A stretch of 64,000 bases of DNA. Origin: Selenomonas sp. GACV-9 (GTDB lineage: Bacteria > Bacillota > Negativicutes > Selenomonadales > Selenomonadaceae). The stretch lies in contig FPAX01000012.1 of NCBI GenBank assembly GCA_900116485.1, positions 1-64,000 on the forward strand, written 5' to 3'. Positions 58,212-64,000 of this stretch are shown here, piece by piece. The first letter of the stretch is position 1; the number at the start of each line of letters is the position of its first letter. Position numbers and translations under genes: made by a program. Under the pieces are notes generated by a model, which saw only the letters and a list, made by a program, of their open reading frames with translations, searched no databases and was not told the DNA's origin.

Positions 58212-58347
58212 TATGATTGAACGGTATCACCGTAGGTCATTCGATAAACGGAAGCCTATGGGAAACGCTCAGGGCATGGAATACCACTGTGGAATCTTTT
58301 CACGAGGTGTATTTATGGATAACTTGGCGTTTCTCATAGGCTTTTTC
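58212..58347 (+). promoter_or_regulatory. Sulfur-operon leader RNA, copy B (candidate riboswitch/attenuator)
   Basis: Matches copy A over 58212-58261: TATGATTGAACGG, TATCACCG, TAGGTCATTCGATAAACGGA, AGCCTATGG. Small hairpins CGGT-ATC-ACCG and TTCG-ATAAA-CGGA keep pairing where bases differ from copy A. AGCCTATGGGAAACGC pairs with GCGTTTCTCATAGGCT (one G-U) into a 16-bp terminator stem ending CTTTTTC, 21 nt before hcyS. The terminator loop (about 58 nt) differs in sequence and length from copy A and carries a possible leader peptide. Promoter, leader and terminator directly before hcyS indicate transcription attenuation. Confidence 0.65.
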
Positions 58348-58350
58348 TAG
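58315..58350 (+). CDS. Possible 11-residue leader peptide within leader B
   Basis: ATG with GAGGTG upstream opens MDNLAFLIGFF and stops at TAG just after the terminator T-tract; translation would cover the terminator 3' arm. It has no Cys or Met run, which would be expected for classic sulfur attenuation, and copy A has no equivalent. Very tentative. Confidence 0.25.
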   Translation: MDNLAFLIGFF

Positions 58351-58368
58351 TACGTGGAGGTAGAGAAA

Positions 58369-58578
58369 ATGAAACTGACGGTCAATGGCGAAGCTCTGGA
58401 AATCGAGAAATCCATCAATGTAAGAGAACTGCTGGTAGTGGCAAAGGCCGACCAGCCGGAATATGTAACGGTGCAGCTGAATGGCGAATTCGTGGATCAT
58501 TCGGGTTTTGACAATACCTTTGTGGGAGATGGCGATACGGTGGAATTCCTGTACTTCATGGGAGGCGGTGCAAGATGA
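58369..58578 (+). CDS. hcyS: Sulfur carrier protein HcyS-like, C-terminal GGGAR
   Basis: 69 residues, ThiS-like beta-grasp protein (MKLTVNGEALEIEKSINVRE, VTVQLNGEFV, VEFLYFMGGGAR). Unlike ThiS it has two residues (Ala-Arg) after the Gly-Gly, which must be cleaved before the tail can be adenylated. In Wolinella succinogenes HcyS carries a C-terminal Ala removed by HcyD; the same gene set follows here. The Gly codons (GGGAGGCGG) double as the Shine-Dalgarno site of hcyF, whose ATG overlaps the stop. Start is 8 nt after GTGGAGG. Role: carry sulfide as thiocarboxylate to MetY. Confidence 0.88.
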   Translation: MKLTVNGEALEIEKSINVRELLVVAKADQPEYVTVQLNGEFVDHSGFDNTFVGDGDTVEFLYFMGGGAR

Positions 58579-59396
58579 GTGTCAGCTTGACGAATGAACA
58601 GATTGAGCGCTATTCCCGCCATATCATCTTGCAGCAGGTGGGCGGCAAGGGCCAGGAAAAACTGCTGGGGGGCAAGGTGCTGGTCATCGGCACTGGCGGC
58701 CTTGGTGCCCCGGCGGCCATGTATCTGGCGGCAGCCGGCGTCGGCCAGATTGGCCTGGTGGATTTCGATGTGGTTGACCTTTCCAATCTGCAGCGCCAGA
58801 TCATCCATCAGACGAAGGATGTGGGCAAGCCGAAGATCCAGTCGGGCAAGGAGACCATTGCCGCGATGAATCCCGATGTAACGGTCCATACCTATAATGA
58901 ACTGGTGACGTCGGCCAACATCCGCGATATCATCCGGGACCAGGATTACGATTTCATCATCGATGGTACGGATAATTTCCCGGCGAAGTTCCTGATCAAC
59001 GATGCCTGCGTCATGGAACAGAAGGCTTACTCCCATGCGGGAATCATCCGGTTCCAGGGACAGCTCATGACCTATGTGCCGGGACAGGGGCCCTGCTACC
59101 GCTGCGTATTCCCGACGATGCCGCCGAAGGACGCGGTACCCACCTGCCGCCAGGCAGGCGTGCTCGGTGTCATGGGAGGCATCATCGGCACCCTGCAGGC
59201 AACGGAGGCCCTCAAGTATATCTTCGGTGTCGGCGATTTGCTCAGTGGTTATCTGCTGACCTATGATGCGCTGACCATGACCTTCCGCAAGGTCAAGATT
59301 CCCCACAATCACGATTGTGCGGTCTGCGGCGATCATCCGACCATCACGGAACTGGTGGATTATGAGCAGCCGGCCTGCGACCTGCGCAATCATTAA
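58575..59396 (+). CDS. hcyF: E1-like adenylating enzyme HcyF (ThiF/MoeB family)
   Basis: 273 residues. ATP-binding VIGTGGLGAPAAMYLAAAG (about 35-53), DFDVVDLSNLQRQIIH with the Arg finger, DGTDNFPAKFLINDAC, a zinc site formed by CYRC (about 174-177) and CAVC near the C-terminus, and CRQAGVLGVMGGIIGTLQA with the usual Cys position. It should adenylate the C-terminal Gly of HcyS so that bisulfide can attack. No rhodanese domain is fused, which fits direct use of sulfide. May also serve ThiS, as no ThiF is present. Confidence 0.92.
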   Translation: MSVSLTNEQIERYSRHIILQQVGGKGQEKLLGGKVLVIGTGGLGAPAAMYLAAAGVGQIGLVDFDVVDLSNLQRQIIHQTKDVGKPKIQSGKETIAAMNPDVTVHTYNELVTSANIRDIIRDQDYDFIIDGTDNFPAKFLINDACVMEQKAYSHAGIIRFQGQLMTYVPGQGPCYRCVFPTMPPKDAVPTCRQAGVLGVMGGIIGTLQATEALKYIFGVGDLLSGYLLTYDALTMTFRKVKIPHNHDCAVCGDHPTITELVDYEQPACDLRNH

Positions 59397-59408
59397 GGAG
59401 GGAGTGCG

Positions 59409-59822
59409 ATGGTGATTGACCTGAAATTAACAGATTATCTGGAAATGGTGCGTCATGCCCGCGCCACAGCTCCCATTGAGGACTGTGGCCTGCTGGGAGG
59501 CCGGATTGAAGGCGATGTCAAGAAAGTGGAGAAGGTCTTTTATCTGACGAATACCGACCAAAGCGCAGAGCATTTTTCCCTGGACCCCAAGGAGCAGTTT
59601 GCGGCGGTCAAGGAACTGCGCGAGCAGGGCCTCGTGCTCCTGGGCAATTGGCACAGCCATCCAGCCAGTCCCTCCCGACCCAGTGAGGAGGACAAGCGGC
59701 TGGCCTTCGATACCCAGGCAAGCTATTTTATTTTATCCCTAAATGGCGGTGAGCCGGTGCTCAACAGTTTCCAGGTCAGCCGCGATAAAGTGGTGACGAA
59801 GGAAGATTTGCGGATTCGCTGA
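59409..59822 (+). CDS. hcyD: JAMM/Mov34 metalloprotease HcyD (M67 family)
   Basis: 137 residues. Zinc-binding JAMM motif HSHPASPSRPSEED with H82, H84, S92 and D95, plus an upstream Glu in EDCGLLGG. In Wolinella the counterpart trims the HcyS tail and later releases homocysteine from HcyS; in Mycobacterium, Mec+ does the same for CysO-cysteine. Placed directly after hcyF, with 12 nt between them. All catalytic ligands appear intact. Confidence 0.92.
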   Translation: MVIDLKLTDYLEMVRHARATAPIEDCGLLGGRIEGDVKKVEKVFYLTNTDQSAEHFSLDPKEQFAAVKELREQGLVLLGNWHSHPASPSRPSEEDKRLAFDTQASYFILSLNGGEPVLNSFQVSRDKVVTKEDLRIR

Positions 59823-59852
59823 TGATATGTGTGATATTTAGGAGGAATTACG

Positions 59853-60713
59853 ATGGCAGTTGATTATAAAGAGCTCAAAAAGGGCGGCTTCATGCGGCAG
59901 AGACAGAAGGATTGTTTTTCCATGCGCCTCAAGTCCGTGGGCGGTCACTTTACGGCGGCCCAGCTGGCCACCGTGCAGCAGGTGGCGGAGAAGTTCGGTC
60001 AGGGCTATGTGCATCTGACGAGCCGGCAGGGCATCGAAATCCCTTTCATCAACGTGCAGGATATTGATGACGTCAAGAAAGCCCTGAAAGCAGGCGGCGT
60101 GGAGGTAGGCGTCTGCGGCCCGCGCGTGCGCACGATTACGGCCTGCCAGGGAGCGGCTGTCTGCCCCTCCGGTCTCATCGATACGGTCAAGCTGGCCAAT
60201 GAATTCGACAAGCGCTATGGCGGCCGCGAGCTGCCCCATAAATTTAAGTTCGGCTTCACGGGTTGCCACAACAACTGCCTGAAAGCCGAGGAAAACGATA
60301 TGGGCATCAAGGGGGGCGTGCGTCCTGAGTGGAAATCGGATGCTTGTATCTACTGTGGTGTTTGTGGGGCTGTGTGTCCCGAGAAAGCCATCGAAGTGGA
60401 TAAGGGGGGCAAGAAATTGACGCTGGCTTTAGAGAAATGCGTTTACTGCGGCAAGTGCATCAAGAGCTGCCCCACCGATGCCTGGACGGGCGAGAATGGC
60501 TTTGTCGTTTCGTTTGGCGGGCTCTATGGCAACCGCATTGCCGTGGGCCGTCATTTCCTGCCGATTATTTTTGATGAAGAGAAACTCTACGAGATTGTCG
60601 ATGTCGCCTTGAAATTCTTTGAGGACAACGCGAAGCCCAGCGAGCGGTTTGCCAATTGCCTGGACCGCGTCGGCTGGGAGAAGTTTGAGCAGGCAGTGGA
60701 GGAAGTATTATGA
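59853..60713 (+). CDS. sir: Small siroheme sulfite reductase with two ferredoxin clusters
   Basis: 286 residues. N-terminal NIR/SIR ferredoxin-like half, then siroheme-4Fe4S ligands C98, C104 (CQGAAVC) and C138, C142 (GCHNNC), then two inserted 4Fe-4S motifs CIYCGVCGAVCP and CVYCGKCIKSCP (about 165-210). Compared with CysI (about 570) it is half-size, similar to AsrC or the small Fsr-related reductases, and no flavoprotein partner is encoded nearby; electrons probably come from ferredoxin. It should reduce sulfite made by AprAB to sulfide for HcyS. Confidence 0.9.
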   Translation: MAVDYKELKKGGFMRQRQKDCFSMRLKSVGGHFTAAQLATVQQVAEKFGQGYVHLTSRQGIEIPFINVQDIDDVKKALKAGGVEVGVCGPRVRTITACQGAAVCPSGLIDTVKLANEFDKRYGGRELPHKFKFGFTGCHNNCLKAEENDMGIKGGVRPEWKSDACIYCGVCGAVCPEKAIEVDKGGKKLTLALEKCVYCGKCIKSCPTDAWTGENGFVVSFGGLYGNRIAVGRHFLPIIFDEEKLYEIVDVALKFFEDNAKPSERFANCLDRVGWEKFEQAVEEVL

Positions 60714-60964
60714 GTGAAGCATGGAAGATTGATGATACGATTGACATCACCGATGTCGTTTGTCCGATTACGTTCGTGAAGGTCAAGATGGCCCTCGAAG
60801 ATTTGGACGATGGGCAGATCCTGGGCGTTCATCTCAATGAAGGCGAGCCCATCCAGAACGTGCCGCGCAGCCTGAAAGATGAAGGGCATAAGGTCCTGTC
60901 GGTCAGCCAGGCCGCCGATGGCACCTATGACCTCGTCGTGCAAAAAGGTGGGCGGGAGTTATGA
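60710..60964 (+). CDS. TusA-like sulfur-carrier/transferase protein
   Basis: 84 residues of the SirA/TusA fold (about 9-80): DITDVVCPITFVKVKMALED, DGQILGVHLNEGEP, VPRSLKDEGHKVLSV. The active Cys of the family is present but the usual CPxP reads CPIT, with Thr in place of the second Pro. Start overlaps the sir stop and its stop overlaps the next start, so it is tightly coupled to both. Possibly carries sulfide or persulfide from Sir to HcyS; the Wolinella set as I recall it does not include a TusA member. Confidence 0.85.
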   Translation: MSEAWKIDDTIDITDVVCPITFVKVKMALEDLDDGQILGVHLNEGEPIQNVPRSLKDEGHKVLSVSQAADGTYDLVVQKGGREL

Positions 60965-62190
60965 GATTCACGACCCGGCTGCTGCACGATTCTTTTGGTC
61001 CCGATAAGGCCACAGGAGCGGTGACGCAGCCCCTTTACCAGAGTACGGCCTTCTATCAGGAAACCGCCGAAGATATGGAAAAGATTTTTGCCGGGCGTAA
61101 GCCCGGTTTTGTCTACACCCGGGTAGGCAATCCGACCATTGCCAGCTTTGAGACGCGGATTCGCGCTCTAGAGGGCGGTGTGGGGGCTGTGGCCTGTGCT
61201 TCGGGGATGGCGGCGGTTTCCCAGGCCGTATTAAATGTCGTTTCTCAAGGGGATGAGATTGTGGCCTCGGGGGGCCTTTATGGCGGCACCAGTTCGATTT
61301 TCCGGGATCTTTCCGAATTTGGCATTCGGGTGCACTATGCCAAGGGGGATGCGCCGGAAGATTTTGCGGAGCTTATCACGGAGCGCACGCGGCTCCTCTA
61401 TGTGGAGACCATCGGCAATCCAAAACTCAATGTGGTGGATATCGAGGCGCTGGCAAAGCTGGCGCACAGCTATGATATTCCGCTGTTTGTGGACAACACC
61501 GTCACGACGCCCTATCTTTGCCAGCCGCTTTCCTTAGGCGCCGATGTCGTAATCCATTCGACATCGAAAGCGCTGAATGGCAATGGCAACTCCGTGGGGG
61601 GCATTGTCATCAGCGGCGGCCGTTTCAAGTGGGATCCGGCGCGGTTTCCGAAGTTCCGCCAGTTCCAGTTCGGCCCCATGAGCTTCAGCGTGCGGCTGCG
61701 CATGCGCATGGTCACCGACTATGGCGGCTGCATGGCGCCGTTCAATGCCTATCTGACGGGCATCGGGCTTGATACGCTGGCCTTGCGCCTGGATCGGGCC
61801 TGTACGAATGCGCTGGAACTTGCCAGGTTTTTGCAGGCCCAGGGACTGGCGGTCAATTATCCGGGACTTGCCGATAGTCCTTGGCATGAGACGGCGGCCA
61901 AGCAGTTTGGCAACCATTTCGGCACGCTTTTGACGGTGCGGCTCGGCACCAAGGAAAAAGCGTACCGGTTCATCAACGCGCTGAACTATGCGCTCAATGT
62001 CTCAAATATCGGCGATGCGCGCACGCTCGTCATCCATCCGGCCTCGACCATTTTTGTCCGCTCCAGTGCGGAGGAAAAGGAATATGCCGGCGTGACCGAT
62101 GACCTCGTGCGCATAAGCGTTGGCCTTGAGGATGTTGAGGATTTGCTGGAAGATTTTGGGCAGGCGCTGGCAAAGGCCGATGAGATGTGA
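60961..62190 (+). CDS. metY: O-acetylhomoserine sulfhydrylase-like PLP enzyme (MetY)
   Basis: 409 residues, Cys/Met metabolism PLP family. VTQPLYQSTAFYQETAEDME, YTRVGNPTIASFETRIRALE, ASGMAAVSQAVLN, DNTVTTPYLCQP, PLP Lys 203 in HSTSKALNGNGNSVGG, and a C-terminal VRISVGLEDVEDLLEDF. In this cluster it should add HcyS thiocarboxylate to O-acetylhomoserine, giving HcyS-homocysteine. cysE next door leaves open O-acetylserine as acceptor. Its ATG overlaps the TusA-like stop. Confidence 0.9.
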   Translation: MRFTTRLLHDSFGPDKATGAVTQPLYQSTAFYQETAEDMEKIFAGRKPGFVYTRVGNPTIASFETRIRALEGGVGAVACASGMAAVSQAVLNVVSQGDEIVASGGLYGGTSSIFRDLSEFGIRVHYAKGDAPEDFAELITERTRLLYVETIGNPKLNVVDIEALAKLAHSYDIPLFVDNTVTTPYLCQPLSLGADVVIHSTSKALNGNGNSVGGIVISGGRFKWDPARFPKFRQFQFGPMSFSVRLRMRMVTDYGGCMAPFNAYLTGIGLDTLALRLDRACTNALELARFLQAQGLAVNYPGLADSPWHETAAKQFGNHFGTLLTVRLGTKEKAYRFINALNYALNVSNIGDARTLVIHPASTIFVRSSAEEKEYAGVTDDLVRISVGLEDVEDLLEDFGQALAKADEM

Positions 62191-62215
62191 AGAAGATTTT
62201 GCGAGGAGTGAGGTT

Positions 62216-63172
62216 ATGCAGGACATTATTTCTCCTGAAATTCATGCGTACACGCAGCGTATCCTGTCGGATTACGATGCGAACCGTCCGATTGACAAGT
62301 TGGATGTATTCAATCAGCCCGATACGAAGGTCATCCATGAGCTGATTGAAGAACTGGTGCGGATAGCCTATCCGGGGTTCAGCAAAGATGAAAACTATCG
62401 GATTTACGATATCCGCAATAATCTTTCGCTGGTGGTAGAGGATATAGCCTTCCGGCTCAACAAGCAGATTGCGATAGCCTTGCGCTATGGGCAGCGGCCG
62501 GATGATGAGACCCTTGTGGCCACGCGGGGTGAGGCGCAGAAGATTACGTTGGCGTTTCTAGACCGCATTCCCGAAATCCGCGCGTATCTAGCGACGGATG
62601 TGGAGGCTGTATTCGATGGCGACCCTGCGGCTGAGAGTGCCGATGAAATCATCTTTGCTTATCCAGGGCTTTATGCCACGACCGTTTATCGGTTTGCGCA
62701 TGTGCTCTACGAACTCAAGGTGCCTGTCATCCCGCGCATCATGACGGAACTTGCGCATAGCAAGACGGGCATCGATATCAGCCCTGGGGCCAAGATCGGC
62801 AGGTATTTCATGATCGATCACGGCACGGGGATTGTCATTGGCGAGACGACGACAATCGGCGAGCATGTCAAGGTTTATCAGGGCGTCACGCTTGGCGCCC
62901 TGTCGACATCTGGCGGCCGCAAATTGTTCAACCAGAAGCGGCATCCAACTATCGAAGATTATGTGACAATTTATTCGGGGGCCTCGATATTGGGCGGTGA
63001 TACGGTCATCGGCCAGGGGGCTGTCATTGGCGGCAATGTGTTTTTGACGAAGTCGATTGCCCCGGGGACAAAGGTCAGTGTAAAGAATCAGGAACTTCGC
63101 TATGACAAAGGCAAACGCCAGGTTCAGGAAGTTGAGGAGGATGTGGATTCAGCATGGTTTTATGTGATTTAA
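62216..63172 (+). CDS. cysE: Serine O-acetyltransferase
   Basis: 318 residues: alpha-helical N-terminal domain (1-185) and a left-handed beta-helix of hexapeptide repeats (about 185-290) with GIDISPGAKIGRYFMIDHGT, GIVIGETTTIGEHVKVYQGV and LGGDTVIGQGAVIGGNVFL. The long N-terminal form is typical of EpsC/SAT-type enzymes in anaerobes. Start is the ATG after GAGGAGTGAGG; the frame continues upstream into metY. Produces O-acetylserine for cysteine synthesis. Final gene of the hcy cluster, 26 nt behind metY. Confidence 0.94.
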   Translation: MQDIISPEIHAYTQRILSDYDANRPIDKLDVFNQPDTKVIHELIEELVRIAYPGFSKDENYRIYDIRNNLSLVVEDIAFRLNKQIAIALRYGQRPDDETLVATRGEAQKITLAFLDRIPEIRAYLATDVEAVFDGDPAAESADEIIFAYPGLYATTVYRFAHVLYELKVPVIPRIMTELAHSKTGIDISPGAKIGRYFMIDHGTGIVIGETTTIGEHVKVYQGVTLGALSTSGGRKLFNQKRHPTIEDYVTIYSGASILGGDTVIGQGAVIGGNVFLTKSIAPGTKVSVKNQELRYDKGKRQVQEVEEDVDSAWFYVI

Positions 63173-63192
63173 AGAAAAGCATATATGACATA

Positions 63193-63221
63193 TTGACAGA
63201 CTATGATATAGATGATATATT
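63193..63221 (+). promoter_or_regulatory. Promoter upstream of MoaD-MoeB fusion
   Basis: TTGACA and TATATT with a 17-bp spacer, 20 bp after cysE. The terminator hairpin follows it, so initiation here would produce a short attenuated leader. Confidence 0.6.
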
Positions 63222-63250
63222 ATGTGGCAAAAGAGCTGACTACAGACATT

Positions 63251-63290
63251 AGAGGCGCTTCGATCCGATGGGATTGAAGCGCCTCTTTTT
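63251..63290 (+). terminator. Terminator/attenuator before MoaD-MoeB fusion
   Basis: AGAGGCGCTTCGATCC and GGATTGAAGCGCCTCT pair (one G-U) around GATG, followed by six T. It may end the cysE transcript or attenuate the promoter at 63193. Confidence 0.85.
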
Positions 63291-63318
63291 TATATCAGAG
63301 ATTATAGGGAGTGATGAT

Positions 63319-64000
63319 ATGGCAGTGACGGTTTTGATTCCCACGACGTTGCGTGGTTTTGCGCAGCAGCATTCAGAGGTCGAGGTTCCGGCAGGGACGG
63401 CAGCTGAGGTGCTGGCGGCAGTGGCCGAAAAATATCCCGATATCCGTGAGGCAGTATTTGCTGATGACGGAACGCTGCGCGAGTTTGTGCATGTTTTTGT
63501 CGGCGACCGCAGTATTCAGGAATTGCAGGGCTTTGCCACTCCAGTACCCGATGGTGCGGAAGTGATGCTGATTCCAACGATTGCCGGTGGCAGCGGCGTA
63601 CATGCGCCGTTGATACCGGAGAACCGTGAGAAACTCTCTAACGATGAGATTTCGCGCTACAGCCGTCATCTGCTCCTGAAGGAAGTCGGTGTGGCCGGAC
63701 AGCGCCGGCTCAAGGCGGCCAAGGTACTGATTGTAGGACTTGGCGGGCTTGGCGCACCGCTGGCACAGTATCTGGCGGCAGCAGGGGTCGGCACGCTGGG
63801 ATTGGTCGATTTTGACGAGGTTGAGCTATCCAACTTGCAGCGCCAGGTCATCCATCGGACGCGGGATATCGGGCGTCCCAAGGTGGCATCAGCCAAAGAG
63901 GCCATACGCGGCATCAACCCGCAGGTCAAGGTCAACACCTATGATTATCCGCTTACGGCGGATAACGCGCTCGATATTCTCGGCGAATACGACATCATCG
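63319..64000 (+). CDS. MoaD/ThiS-MoeB fusion protein, 3' end missing
   Basis: Open to the window edge (227 residues seen). Residues 1-91 are a MoaD-type sulfur carrier (MAVTVLIPTTLRGFAQQHSE, VPDGAEVMLIPTIAGG); where free carriers end with Gly-Gly (G90-G91) the frame continues SGVHAPLIPENREKL into a MoeB/ThiF E1 (about 107 on: RYSRHLLLKEVG, VLIVGLGGLGAPLAQYLAAA, DFDEVELSNLQRQVIH). The carrier tail is thus buried and would need proteolysis, perhaps by HcyD, to work. TAGGGAGTG lies 5-6 nt before the ATG. A CysO-type role in cysteine synthesis is plausible; molybdopterin also possible. Confidence 0.85.
   Translation, partial: MAVTVLIPTTLRGFAQQHSEVEVPAGTAAEVLAAVAEKYPDIREAVFADDGTLREFVHVFVGDRSIQELQGFATPVPDGAEVMLIPTIAGGSGVHAPLIPENREKLSNDEISRYSRHLLLKEVGVAGQRRLKAAKVLIVGLGGLGAPLAQYLAAAGVGTLGLVDFDEVELSNLQRQVIHRTRDIGRPKVASAKEAIRGINPQVKVNTYDYPLTADNALDILGEYDII

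Noticed and set aside
1..64000. tRNA genes, insertion sequences, prophage or plasmid origins
   Set aside because: I looked for cloverleaf TTCGANTC-type arms, transposases, integrases and iteron arrays and found none I can support.

Overview
The window (64 kb, roughly 50-55% GC, lower in 16.9-21.3 kb) looks like a chromosomal segment of a strictly anaerobic, fermentative member of the Negativicutes (Selenomonas/Mitsuokella-like). The assignment is an inference from gene content: indolepyruvate:ferredoxin oxidoreductase, split transketolase, PRD/PTS regulation, a short assimilatory-size AprBA, and Firmicutes-type promoters and Shine-Dalgarno sites. No species marker beyond a 5S rRNA fragment is present.

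Layout. 0-9.3 kb: end of an rRNA operon, an HD-GYP phosphodiesterase, an LCP cell-wall ligase, an ABC-F ATPase, RecD2 and small or unknown proteins. 9.4-12.1 kb: a secreted Gly/His-rich peptide divergent from a two-component system with a His-rich sensor loop. 12.1-16.9 kb: manA, then iorAB-paaK for aryl-2-oxoacid oxidation. 16.9-21.3 kb: a lower-GC accessory patch (RhuM-like protein, XRE regulator, and an MBOAT/DHHW pair for surface polymer acylation). 22-32.8 kb: MATE exporter, YhhX-like oxidoreductase, a PRD regulator with an ascorbate-type PTS and split transketolase, an LDH-like dehydrogenase and an aldose epimerase. 33-41 kb: an AfuABC-like ABC importer followed by a LytS/AraC-type two-component system (similar in layout to staphylococcal HptRSA), then a NiaP-like transporter. 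41-46 kb: SGNH hydrolase, a chemoreceptor and small proteins.

46-64 kb is a nearly continuous sulfur-assimilation region. It holds a tandem DUF2292 protein; a sulfate ABC importer (sbp-cysTWA); APS reductase (aprAB); ATP sulfurylase (cysDN); a TPP-riboswitch-controlled thiSGHE operon; and a block closely matching the protein-thiocarboxylate homocysteine pathway characterised in Wolinella succinogenes: sulfur carrier HcyS ending Gly-Gly-Gly-Ala-Arg, E1 HcyF, JAMM protease HcyD, siroheme sulfite reductase, a TusA-like protein and a MetY-like PLP enzyme. cysE follows, then a MoaD-MoeB fusion cut by the window edge. Sulfate can thus be followed on paper from import through APS and sulfite to sulfide, loaded on a protein thiocarboxylate and transferred to an amino-acid acceptor.

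The most notable unexplained signal is a pair of matching leader RNAs, one before sbp and one before hcyS. Each follows a promoter and shares about 45 nt of near-identical sequence (two small hairpins), and in each the last conserved bases form the 5' arm of an intrinsic terminator. This is a candidate sulfur-responsive riboswitch or attenuator.
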